A stretch of DNA of 64,000 nt from Capitella teleta (taxonomy: Eukaryota > Annelida > Polychaeta > Capitellidae): assembly GCA_000328365.1 (NCBI GenBank), contig KB312171.1, forward strand, positions 199,699 to 263,698, given 5' to 3'. How positions within the stretch are numbered: position 1 is the stretch's first letter; each line of letters starts with the position of its first letter. This document shows, in pieces, positions 1 to 10,587 of the stretch. A model generated the notes under the pieces. The model was not told the DNA's origin, ran no database searches, and saw only the letters and a program-made list of their open reading frames with translations. A program made the position numbers and the translations under genes.

Positions 1-2110
1 ATAAATAGGCTGTTCGTCGACCACCGTTCCATATTCGTGCTGAGGCCGAAGCAGAAGTTGAGAAAATGCTCAAAAGTGGTGTCATTGAACCTTCCCGATC
101 TCCATGGAGTTCCCCTATTGTGTTGGTCAGAAAGAAGGACTCCACTTTGCGGTTTTGCATTGATTATCGGAAGCTGAACGCTGTCACTCGTAAGGACAGC
201 TACCCTTTGTCTCGTATCGATGATTCGTTGGACGCATTGGGCAAGCACGGATTTTCACAACCTTGGACCTTGCAAGTGGTTACTGGCAAATTGGACTGGA
301 GGATGACGCCAAGGAGAAGTCTGCCTTCTGCACCACAAGTGGGCTCTACCAATTCCGGGTAATGCCCTTTGGACTCACAAATGCACCTGCCACATTCCAA
401 AGGCTAATGGAGACTGTTCTTGCGGTATTGGAATGGAAAACATGTTTGGTGTATATTGACGATATTATAATTTACAGCCGCAGTGTATCAGAGCACGTGG
501 ACGCCTTGGAGGAGATATTCAAGCTCTTAATGAATGCTGGCTTGAAACTGAAGCCGAAAAAATGCAATCTGTTTAGACATCAAGTGCGTTACCTGGGGTA
601 TATATTGTTGGACGGGATGGCATTTCAATGGACCCAGAGAAGATCGCTGCTATTGTCGATTGGCGAAGACCTCAAGGGATTGGAGATGTGAGGAGTTTCA
701 TTGGGCTATGTTCCTACTATCGCCATTTGTTAAGGACTTTGCAACCCTGTCAAAACCACTCGCAAAACTGACAGAGAAGAATGCAGCATTTGTATGGGGG
801 AGCGAGCAGCAGATATCTTGGGATGCATTGAAGCGCTGTCTGACCTCTGCTCCTGTTTTAGTGTTCCCAGACAGAGGGAGAACGTTCACTCTGGATACGG
901 ATGCAAGTGATGTGGGGTTGGAGCAGTCCTATCTCAGGGTCATTGTGACCAGGAACGAGTGGTTGCATATGGTAGTAGAATGCTGACCAAGCAGGAGCGG
1001 AAGTACAGCACCACAAGGAAAGAATTGCTGGCTGTAGTACACTTCGTGAAGTATTTTCGTCATTATTTGGTGGGAAAAGAGTTTCTACTACGCACTGATC
1101 ATACATCTCTTCAGTGGATTCGGAATTTCAAGGAACCAGAGGGCCAAGTAGCCAGATGGTTAGAAACCCTACAGAGTTATGATTTCAAGGTCGTCCATCG
1201 ACCCGGATCAAAACACAGCAATGCTGATGCGTTATCAAGAGGACCCTGCAAAGTTGGTGCTGTGACTCGAGTGAAGAGGAATTCAGACAACAACGACGGC
1301 GGTTGCAGTAACTGGCTGAGGTCAGATGGATTCGACATGGAGGACATAAAAACTGCCCAGGATTCCGATCCAGATATCAGCATGATGTGGCTTCGAGTGC
1401 AGAGCGGGCAGAGGCCAATGGCTCAGGACGTTGCTGGTGCAGATCTGAAATTTCTGTGTGGACAATTCCAGTCTCTGATGATTGTAGATGGGATCCTGGT
1501 ACGGATCCTGGAATTGGCAAGCGGATCAACACTGAAGCAGATCGTACGTGGTTCCAAAGACACTGACGGAGGAAGTTCTGAGGAAGTGTGATTCTGTGAG
1601 AACCGGAGGACATTTTGGTGTTGACATAACCATGGCCAATTTGAAGAGAAGATTTCTGTGGTATGGCATGAGGAGAGACTGTGAACTATTCATACGCCAA
1701 TGTGACACATGTGCACAACACAAGAGTGATGGGCCAAAGAGGAAGGCTAGGCCTAAGATATTTCATGCAGGATATCCTATGGAGAGGGTCTTCATGGATC
1801 TCCTGGGACCCTTACCAGTCTCCCGGAGTGGCAAGAAGTATGCCCTGGTTGTGACGGACTCCTTCTCCAAGTTCGTCGAAATATATGCCCTTGAAAATCA
1901 AGAAGCTCGGACTGTAGCTGAAGCATTTGCCAAGGAATTTGTGTCGCGGTATGGTGTTCCAACACATCTTCACACCGATCAAGGGCGGCAATTTGAAAGC
2001 AATCTCTTCAGTGAGCTGTGTGATGTACTGGGAATAAGGAAGACAAGGACAACGCCTTTCCACCCCCAATCGGATGGACAATCGGAGGGGAACATCAAGA
2101 CCGAAGGTTT
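1..2110 (+). mobile_element. Ty3/gypsy LTR retrotransposon pol fossil, cut by the window edge
   Basis: Translated pieces in pol order match a Ty3/gypsy element: reverse transcriptase (about 60-690, with the YIDDI active-site block), RNase H (about 870-1240, with the TDASD and RTDHTSLQW blocks), then integrase (HHCC-type zinc region about 1580-1730; catalytic core about 1760-2090, with the HTDQGRQFES and FHPQSDGQSE blocks). The element is broken, with several interruptions, and its 5' part lies before the window. It stops abruptly near 2110, where LINE sequence begins, and no LTR is visible at that end. Domain order and motifs make the family call secure; the age looks moderate because the protein signal is still clear. 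Confidence 0.9.
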
Positions 2111-2159
2111 TTGACAGTTATACATTCGGCTTAGAAGAGTGAGAGTGCGACCAAGGCTG

Positions 2160-2640
2160 GATGTACTATGCAGAGCCGCCTCGGCACATGAACGTACAAC
2201 TGGTGCAGAAATGGTAGAATTTCGCTACACGCCGATGCAACTGAATGCAAAAGGGGATATCATCACAGATGAAGGGGAGTAAAACACAATGCGTGGTGGG
2301 CGGGAGTTGGAACAAAAATCTAATGGCTTTTCTCCAGGTAACTAATAGCCTGTCAAAATCTCGCGAGGTAAAATCGATCAGTTGACAGCCATACAGAGGG
2401 GTACAATACGTGCGAAAAAGTTTATACAGTACGTCAATGGGCAAATGCTTAAAATTGCAGTATTACATGTTAGTTTTAGACATGATTTCCTTGCACAGGT
2501 TCTCTATGAGGTGCTTATTGCTACTGGCGCCCAGGGGAAAGCCGAGGCCCTTCTCAGTAGGAACAATGTCGAGGTAGTTATTCATAAAAGGGACGGGTAT
2601 AGTATCACTAACATTGTACAGCTTTGAAAAGCCATGCTTT
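2160..2640 (-). mobile_element. LINE fragment, C-terminal end of the RT ORF
   Basis: The minus strand encodes a stretch typical of the region downstream of a non-LTR reverse transcriptase (LPIDVLYKLFRTYCTPLYG, then RLLVTWRKAIRFLFQLP). The same layout (LFKAYCMTFYGSQAW, then KYNRGIRFLLNLP) occurs in the fuller LINE at 36.9-38.5 kb, and a related copy follows directly on the plus strand. There is no RT core and no open reading frame through the whole fragment, so this is a dead 5'-truncated piece. It abuts the gypsy fossil on its left. Boundaries are approximate. Confidence 0.7.
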
Positions 2641-3470
2641 GCTCTTCAATAGTCGTGAATACTGTTATCCACTGCAGCAATTGTTCCTATGTGATAATCC
2701 TATTGTTTTCGTTGATAGCGCAGTTCATTTAGGCCATTATATCGGGAAAGATGCACCAATAAAAGAATCTGTAGAAAATTGCCAGAGACATTAATGTTAG
2801 GGTGAACTCTCTTTGTACCAACTATCAGTTTGTTCATGTTGATATTATTAGTGTTTTGTTCACATCATATTGTTCTAGTTTTTATGCTTTTCAATTCATT
2901 GACCTGTCAGCTGGGGGATTCCAAGCTCTTGATATTGCTTGGAAGAAGTTTGTTCGTAGAATATTTAAGCTGCCCCCTCGCTCGCGATTAAAATTTGTAC
3001 ACTGTTTATTTGACAAACCTGCACCCAGAATAGAATTATTATGTCGCTTTGCAAACTTCTTGACCCACAGTTTTTTCCAGCACGAATCTGCTTCTTCGCA
3101 CTTGCACTAGGTTATCACATTGCGGTTTTTCTGCAGTTGACATGAACTTTAAAGAGATGCTCTCCTTTTGTAAAATCAATTACCTGATTTTTTCTTCACA
3201 TGTTGAATGTTGTATATCAATTGCACAGTTAGTTCACAAGACGTGGGCTGCTACCACAAACCCTAATGATCGCACGTCAGCACTGACAATTATTGAACTT
3301 TGTAAATTAAGGAATGGAGACCTACAGTCACCTCTCATCTATGTTGAAGGCACTGATCTTTTGCCAAAACTGATTTTTTTTTTTTTTTTTAATTACTTGA
3401 TTTTTGTATATGAAGACGATACTTGTAAACTTTGAGTTTGCGAATAAATGATTATTATTATAACTCGAAA
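2630..3470 (+). mobile_element. LINE 3' fragment, head-to-head with the previous one
   Basis: Plus-strand translations show LINE motifs in order: a segment ending VDSAVHLGHYIGKDAPIKES (about 2630-2790), then, after a frame change, VDIISVLFTSYCSSFYAFQF and AWKKFVRRIFKLPPRSR (2802-3110), then a degraded C-terminal tail with a T16 run near 3370. It ends with an AATAAATGATTATTATTA tail near 3445-3465, similar to the AATAAATGATGAATG tail of the 36.9-kb LINE. It lies in opposite orientation to the neighbouring 2160-2640 fragment, so the two look like independent insertions. Inactive. Confidence 0.7.
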
Positions 3471-3744
3471 AGTTTTATAACTCGAACTCAATTTCCGTCC
3501 GCTTGGGTAACTTTAGATACCTTTATGTCCAAGTTAACTCAAATATGCAAAATTTTTATGCAAAGTTGAATGCTAGAGAAACTAGCATAAATCACAGGAA
3601 AAATAAATTGGACATAACAATTTATAGACCTTTGGGTTAAGGTTAGACCTTATTTCAACATTATATTTATGTTGATTAAATTCGAAATACCCTATAATAT
3701 CGCTCAATGATCAATCATGATGTGGCACATGGTTCCAGAGATAT

Positions 3745-5110
3745 GATAAGATAATAATAATCATAATCATAATAATCATAATCATAATCATAATCATATT
3801 TATTAATTTCTTTAAAAGCGCACAAGTACATAAAATGTTTCAATGCGCTTACAAAACATGAGTTAAAAACATGATCTAAAAAGGTGAGTCTTGAGTTTTC
3901 TTTTAAAACAGTTTCGAGAGGTATAGGACGTAGATCGAGTGGCAGCTCATTCCACAGTCTAAAACCATATTGGGTAAAAGAGTATTGTCCAACACGGGTA
4001 ATAAAAGCAGTGGGTAAAATCGTAAAAGGGTCATTTGCAGAGCGCAGACTGGGAAATGAATTATACATTAATTGTAATAAAAGAACATGTCAGGATAAAA
4101 AATAACATGTAGAACACCATGAATAGTTAATAAAACTTTGAAAGCGATTCGTTGTTCAACTGGCAACCAGTGCAATGCTCTCAGTACGGGCGTGATGTGC
4201 GCGCGTCGATCTCGGATTCCAGCCAGGACACGTGCAGCACTATTCTGGACTACTTATATTCTTTTTCTTGTTGCCGCTGAGCAGGTGAGTAGCAGGGCAT
4301 TTCCGTAGTCAATGCGTGAAGTAACACAGGCGGAGATGACTTTGGCACAGGCGTCTTTGGTGAGATGCTGGCATATCTGAGGGATGCGACGGATGTGAAA
4401 GTACGCAGCCTTGGTGGCAGCAACAACGTGCTGATCCATGGAGAGCTTCTGGTCGAGCACAATGCCAAGGGCACGTGCGGAATGCGAAGGGGTAATAGTG
4501 GACTGTCCAACACTGACGCGGATGTTCAGTTCATTTAACTTTAATAGTGTCCTCTTACTGCCAAATAGGACAGCCTCAGTCTTTTCATCATTGATCAGCA
4601 ATCTATTGGCCAGTTTCTATGAGCCAGTTTCGGACGCTGTTTATGCATGAGTTCATCACCTCAAGGGCAGCACTGAGGTTTTCAACGGGAAATCTGCAAT
4701 ATAACTGCGTATCATCAGCGTAACTGTGCCTTGCAATGCCAGAGAATCTAGCCACAATACGAGCGGGAGAGGATACAGGAGAAGCAAGATCGGGCCCATC
4801 ACCGAGCCCTGGGATACACCCACATCTAAATTAGTTGTTTGCAACCAAGTGTCATTGATGGCCACAAATTGCCAGCAATCCTGAAGATAGGATTGTATCC
4901 AGCTGAGTGCTGCCCCATTGATGCCCAGTTCCTTCAGAAATACAACATGATCAACTGTGTCAAAAGCTGCGCTCAAATCTAGCAGCACGAGCAATGCGGC
5001 ATCACCAGAGTCCATGATTTGTTCCAAGTCTGTTTTCACTTTCAGCATGGCCTTCTCCGTGCTATGGTGAGCTTTATACGCAGATTGTAAATCATCATGT
5101 AGATTGTTGG
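3745..5110 (-). mobile_element. 5'-truncated LINE (CR1/L2-like RT)
   Basis: The minus strand carries reverse transcriptase motifs in order: LVLLDLSAAFDTVDH, then LDVGVSQGSVMGPILL (about 5048-4660), a later segment with MLINDEKTEAVLFGSK and TRIDYGNALL-like text (4601-4254), and the C-terminal signature YSFTQYGFRLWNELPLDLR (about 4068-3830). The LDLSAAFDTVDH and GSVMGP blocks are typical of CR1/L2/jockey-group LINEs. The ORF is interrupted by frameshifts and the catalytic YADD block is not legible. The 3' end finishes in an AT-rich AATAATCATAATC microsatellite at about 3748-3797, as L2/CR1 elements often do. The 5' end is lost. Confidence 0.85.
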
Positions 5111-5129
5111 CCCTTAAGTAGTCAGAATC

Positions 5130-5305
5130 AACCTACAGAATCAGCAATCGCTTGATGCTTTTAAAGCCCAACTTAAGACTTACTATTTTAACATTGCATT
5201 TTCTAGTATTTTATGATTTTCCTTTTTACCTCTGTTTGTACAGCGCATTTGAATGTTCTTTTATATTGCTGAAAATGCGTTTTTAAATGTAATAAATGAA
5301 ATGAA
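5130..5305 (+). mobile_element. LINE 3' terminal fragment
   Basis: The plus strand encodes SLDAFKAQLKTYYFNIAFSS followed by a stop, matching the usual LINE C-terminus (S..FK..LKT.LF..AF). A short 3' UTR follows and ends in AATGAAATGAAATGAAAT. It is separate from, and in opposite orientation to, the larger LINE on its left. Only the last 30 or so codons and the 3' UTR remain. Confidence 0.6.
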
Positions 5306-5880
5306 ATGAAATCCTCTGCATTGGTGGGTGGGGACATTCTCCTGACCGCTGAAATCTTTTCCGGATCTACCTCCACTCCTTTCTCAGACACCAGGTATCC
5401 TAAATATCTAACCTTCTCCTTCAAGAATTTATATTTCGATGGCTTTTACTTCAACCTGGAATCCCTCAACCACACAAACACATCCTTTAAATTCTACATA
5501 TGTTCCTCAATAGTCTTCGAAAAAACGACTATGTCATCAATGTAAATCAAACATTTGCGCAGATGCAAATCCCCTAAACAGCTTTCCACAAGGCGTTGAA
5601 ATGTAGCTAAGTCCGAATGGCATCACATTGAATTCGTAGAAATCCATTGGACCACACGAAAAAGCAGTGTACGCCTGACCAGCGTCATTCATGGCAACCT
5701 ACACAGACTTCAAGTCTAAACAGAAGAAATATCGCGCACCGTAAAGGCAATCAAGAGTCTCATCTATATTCGGAATTCCGTATGCATCTTTTTTCGTAAC
5801 GTTATTGACTTTGCAAAAATCTACACAAAAAAAGCAAGGATCCATCAGATTTCCGAAAAATAACTACAGGGGATCGCCAC
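5305..5880 (-). mobile_element. Ty3/gypsy reverse transcriptase fossil
   Basis: The minus strand encodes gypsy RT blocks in order: a PWRSPVV start region, a DAYGIPNIDETLDCLYGA block, an FNVMPFG block and a VRYLGYLVSEKGVEVDPEK block. This is a broken copy with several interruptions. It lies opposite to the gag-bearing piece to its right, so the two are not simply parts of one intact element. Sequence blocks differ clearly from the element at 1-2110, suggesting a second lineage. Confidence 0.75.
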
Positions 5881-5884
5881 GGAC

Positions 5885-6790
5885 TGTGAGAGGGCTGGTG
5901 TAGTGATATTAGTACGAGAACTCGATGCATGACCTTGGATTACCTTTCACTGCTGTAGCTGTATATAAGAATGCGTTGTTGTATTAAAGGGTCTCTCCCA
6001 GTGTAGAACTCAACCGGACTCCTCGATCTATTATTACTGCATGGTGGCTAGCGGCTGGAGATTCTGATCTTCAATGGCGCCTACGTCGAAGTACCCGATC
6101 ATGAAGTGGGAGAGCGAAGGAGGAGTCGCGGACGCTTTGCGTATGTATAAGCAAAAGATGACTTTGGTGTGTGAAGACAATGAAGTGACGGAACCCGCTG
6201 CAATTGCGCGAAAAATCAAGATCGGCTTGGGCGACGAGGGACTACGACGCCTAAATGCTTCTGGGCTGACTGAACAGCAGCTCCAAACGCCAACGGCTAT
6301 TTGGCAGTTCTTGGAACGCAATTTGCAAGTGAGCGCAAATTTCCGCATTCAGAGACTCCTGCTGATGCAGATGCGCCAGAGGAGTGATGAAACGCTTGAC
6401 GACTTTGTAACGCGCGCGAGGACGCATGCTCTAAGATGCGAGTTCACGGATGATGAGCTCATTTAACGCATCATCGAAATCGTAATTGCGGGGACGGCAA
6501 TTGTCGATTACCGCCGAGACCTTCTCGGGAAGGACGCGACGCTGACCCTGGATCAAGCATTGACGCTGGGCCGGCAGCACGAAGCAGCCGTCAAGGGGAC
6601 GAAGCAGCTGAGGGGTCTCAAGATGGAGCTGTCATCAAGCGCCGTCGCCTCAGTGGATCATGTTGCGGCTAGACGGAGTTCAACTTCACGAACAAAGAGC
6701 ATCGGCCAAAAGTGCAGGAACTGCGGGCGGTCCCACCCACCGCTTGAGTGTCCCGCGTTCGGAACCAAGTGCAATATATGATACACTATG
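5885..6790 (+). mobile_element. Ty3/gypsy-type LTR and gag fossil
   Basis: A TGTAGTGATATTAG start near 5898, a TATATAAG box near 5960 and an ATTAAAGG signal near 5985 look like an LTR. A short leader follows and then a gag-like reading frame from about 6074. It encodes a helical capsid-type region (MKWESEGGVADALRMYKQKM onward) and a zinc-knuckle-like C-terminus (CRNCGRSHPPLECPAFGTKC, near 6710-6775). This resembles the gag of Ty3/gypsy elements of marine invertebrates. It is broken, and no pol follows; downstream sequence from 6790 is anonymous. LTR limits are inferred, because the second LTR was not found. Confidence 0.65.
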
Positions 6791-7565
6791 GGCCATTGGA
6801 AGAAATGCAGGAGAGCGAAACTGAGCATGAGCGATGGCGACCGGCAAACACAGAAGCAGCGATCGACCCGGTCAAACATAGAATAAATGCCACGAGTGAT
6901 CCAGAGCAATACCCATTCAAAAATGGATTGACAAAAATATGATTTTATCATATAAATATTATAATAAACAGCAGGCAATTGTGCTATTATTACCATTGCA
7001 ACACTGTTAATTAAACACAATTTAGGGAAAATCAAATCAATATATTGCTCTGTGTCATAGATGAGAAGAGTGGATGTTTGATGTCCAATAGGATGAGACA
7101 ACGAAACCAGTGAGACGGTGCTTCGATGTCATTAGAAACTTATATCTGACTAAAGGAAACACTCCTGATGGTACCTCTGGCGAATGACTGGACGAAACTC
7201 GACGAGCACGCAATAATGATGACCATGGTTATCCGTTTGCCAATTTATAGAGTGCTTAAGTGCAGATAAACAATGTAATTTAACTGAATTGACGCATAAC
7301 GCTTATTTAGGCCAATAATTATTTTTACTTTTTTACATCTGCTAGTTTTCCTGAATAAAGTATAAGGCTGACCGGCTAACACAAATATTCTCCTCTTCAA
7401 AGTGCATCGACTTTTATCGCTGATTTAAAGTCATGATTCATTGAAATCATGGTAAACACTCAAAAACCCCCTTTAAAACAATGCTGAGCGATAAGGACGC
7501 ATGAGAAATCGCATGTGCGCCTGTGTTTATTAACGCGTGTTTGCAATCAAAAGTTAAAAGTCGAT
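6791..7565. other. Spacer upstream of the amylase gene
   Basis: AT-rich sequence with no convincing ORF. A GCGATAAGG (GATA-type) motif near 7486 is the only promoter-like word I can point to before the amylase start. No TATA box at a convincing distance is visible. An in-frame upstream ATG at 7515 would add 17 polar residues ahead of the signal peptide and is less plausible as the start. Confidence 0.4.
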
Positions 7566-9237
7566 ATGAAGATTCCTCTCGCAACACTCGTCTGCGCGGC
7601 GGCACTAATGTGCTCTGCGCATGCGTACAACGGGCAGCCTATCTGCAGTGGGCAAACAAATGTCGTGGTGCATCTGTTCGAGTGGAAGTGGGCAGACGTC
7701 GCCAGTGAATGTTCCGCACTCGCTCAACTCGGCTACTGCGCCGTGCAGGTTTGAAAAGTCTCAAAAGTTTATCATAAATATACTGTCAATCTTTCAGGTC
7801 TCCCCTCCACAAGAACACGCTGTTCTTGAAGATCCAGGCACCGGACTACCTCCGTACCCATGGTGGCAGAGGTACCAACCTGTCTCCTATGCACTCGACA
7901 GCAGAAGTGGCTCCCACCAGGAGTTCGTCAACATGGTGGAAACCTGCAACGATGTCGGTGTTTAGTGAGTGATATCTCACCAATAATTCCACGCAATTCT
8001 CTTCTTGTAACTCTCTCACAGCATCTACGTCGACGCGGTGATTCAGCACATGACGGGCGGACAGAGTGGATACGGTTCTTCCGGAAGCTTCTACGACGGA
8101 GCCACTGAGGACTACCCGGGCGTTCCGTTTTCAACAGATGACTTCCACAAGCAGCAGCCGGATGAGTGCACAACTTCAAGCGGTGAAATTGAGGTTAGAG
8201 ATTTACATCTTTTTGGAATAACATGAACTGTTTGGATATCACAGGATTACAGCGATGCTCAGCAAGTGAGGTTCTGTCGCCTTGTTGGTCTCCGCGATCT
8301 GCGTACTGCCAACGATTACGTTCGCGATATGTTGGTGGAGTACTTGAACACTTTGGTTGACATTGGTGTCGCTGGCTTCCGTGTCGACGCTTGCAAGCAC
8401 ACTATGCCTGAGGACCTTGAACATCTCTACACAAACATGCACGATCTGCCAACCAGGTGGTTCCCGGCGGGTAGCAGACCCTATGTCTTCCAGGAGGTCA
8501 TCTACGTAGGAGGAGATGAGCCAATCAGACCCGAGCACTATACACACATTGGAAGGGTCACAGAGTTCAGGTACAGCGCCAACATTGGAAATATCTTCCG
8601 CGGTTGGGACGGACAGCAGCTCAGCTACCTTGAGGACTTTGGTGAGGGATGGGGCTTCATGGATGGTCTGGATGCTGTGGTCTTCATCGATAACCATGAC
8701 AACCAGCGCGGCCATGGCCCAGGAGGAGACAGTGTGTTGACCTACAAGGATGACCGCCTCTACAAAATGGCCACAGCATTTGAGTTGGCTTGGCCGTACG
8801 GACAACCCCGGGTCATGAGCAGCTTCGCCTTCGATGACACAGAAGCCGGTCCCCCTAGCGACGGAAACGGAAACACGTACGACGTGGAGTGCTTCAACGG
8901 AGAATGGGTCTGCGAGCACCGATGGCATCAAATTGAGAACATGGTCGGATTCCACAACGCCGCTCTCGGCACTGGAATGAGCCATTGGCGCACGATCAGC
9001 GACAACGCCATCGCTTTCGGACGGGAAGGAACAGCATTCATTGTGATCAACAACGAAGATCACGAGGTGTCTGGTGACTTTGAGACGGGAATGCCTGACG
9101 GGGAGTACTGTGACGTCATCTCTTGTGATGGTCCAACACCTCCTTGCAATTCTTGCGGCTCGGTGACCGTTTCAGGAGGCAACGCTCACATCACTGTGCC
9201 AAACGACAGTGACTCAATGGTCGCTATTCATGTCTGA
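7566..9237 (+). CDS. Alpha-amylase, secreted, four exons, complete
   Basis: Hydrolyses internal alpha-1,4 bonds of starch and glycogen; family GH13, animal chloride-dependent type. Exons 7566-7748, 7798-7964, 8022-8193 and 8245-9237 join in frame through GT-AG introns of 49, 57 and 51 bp and give 504 residues, normal for the family. A signal peptide ([20 protein letters not shown]) precedes YNGQP. Conserved blocks include [37 protein letters not shown] and [12 protein letters not shown]. By family comparison the catalytic residues are Asp222, Glu258 and Asp326; the chloride ligands Arg220, Asn324 and Arg363 (in PRVMSS) are all present, which argues for an active chloride-activated enzyme. The conserved C-terminal domain ([17 protein letters not shown]) is complete. 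Start 7566 is chosen because it begins the signal peptide. The poly(A) signal overlaps the stop codon. Confidence 0.97.
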
Positions 9238-9242
9238 ATAAA
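9237..9242 (+). other. Poly(A) signal AATAAA of the amylase gene
   Basis: The stop codon TGA (9235-9237) runs directly into AATAAA, sharing its final A, so the 3' UTR must be very short (a few tens of bases). Confidence 0.8.
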
Positions 9243-10587
9243 TCTGTTTTAGCTTACGTCATAATTATTGTCAATCAATGTTATTGGTAAATATATGGGG
9301 ATGCCGGATATTATATAGTTGTTGTCAGTATGACATGGCATATTATAGATAGTACGAGGCAGATATGGTACAAGGCTTGTCGCAAATTTTTGTGAAGCAT
9401 GGTCGTTAAAATGCGATAGCCCCTGATGGGCATTCTGTTTCAGTGTGTGCTGATATCCACGCTCCCCCCCCCCCTTCCTTACCAAACATCTGTGCATCGC
9501 TTAGCTTCATAGCAGGGCCACCTAGGTGAACAATTTACCAGTCAGTGCCGCAATTGACTTTTAAAGGCATTGGTGAAGGCATGATATTGCAACGGGTTGC
9601 CATCGAAGTCAATGAATTCTCATCTGTGTAATTTCAGCCCTCTGTTGTGAGCACGTATGGGTAGGAGTACAGGGTTTGTAAGGTCTTTGACGCACGGTCT
9701 TGAGCATGCCACGGCCGGTCAAGCAATCATTCATCCGTGTAATCTTGGCAAATGAAGACCAAGAGCTAGACGGAGGCAGAGATACGATAAGATATAGATA
9801 AAGCTTTCTATTATAATTTTGGTCTCGCGGATGGATTAAGTCAGCAACTATGTATCTAAATAGTTTTTATTAATCTAGGTCATTTATGGAAATGTTGTTT
9901 TCAGGCAGTTTCTAAAGACTTATTGAGCAATTCATGCGTTACAAATTGTTTCAATAGGCTAGATTTTTATATTCAGGCGGACCATATCCGCGGACCAGAA
10001 GAATTGTTTTTTTTTTTTCAGTGGACCATGAGAGTTCATGGCAACTTCAAAGTTATATAATCTAATCTTTGAATAACGTTGCCAAGTAAGGCCATGACTG
10101 AAGCATCGTGTTATTATATCATGTGCACATGTCTTTATGCTGAGGCTATGCATTCAGACGACGAGCATGGCGCACTGGCGTTAATATAGTCAAGCCCTAT
10201 ACATGTACTTCAACGGCGGAACGAAATGCCTTAATTGCATCACGTTTCCGCCGCTTTACCGATACGCTTGACTGCGTGCCGGGGTTTCGAGACCCATGCG
10301 TGATCTAACTGTCACTAATCTATGTCTGAGTCGTTAACAATGTGTGTATTTTCATGCTGCTTATATTTCTTACATTCTGGTCATTATGGTAAGAATGGAT
10401 ACATTATTATTAATTTTGTTAATTTTGTATAATGTTTTCATAATTGTTATTCGGAATTAATTTATGATTTACATAATTATAATCAAAAAAGATACAAATT
10501 GAAATGAAGCTCAGCAATAGCAATCTCAAAGTTAGGATATACATCTGATTATTGTGGTGATTTTCTCCAGTTCCCAGCGCACTGTGT
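9243..10587. other. Spacer between convergent amylase and LRR-TIG genes
   Basis: No coding ORF recognised. Contains a C-run (about 9464-9476), a T12 run near 10007 and generally AT-rich sequence. The two genes point at each other, so this holds both 3' flanks. Confidence 0.5.

Noticed and set aside
8239-9063. 274-codon open frame on the minus strand across the amylase gene
   Set aside because: It is the antisense shadow of a conserved, GC-richer amylase exon; the product has no recognisable domain.
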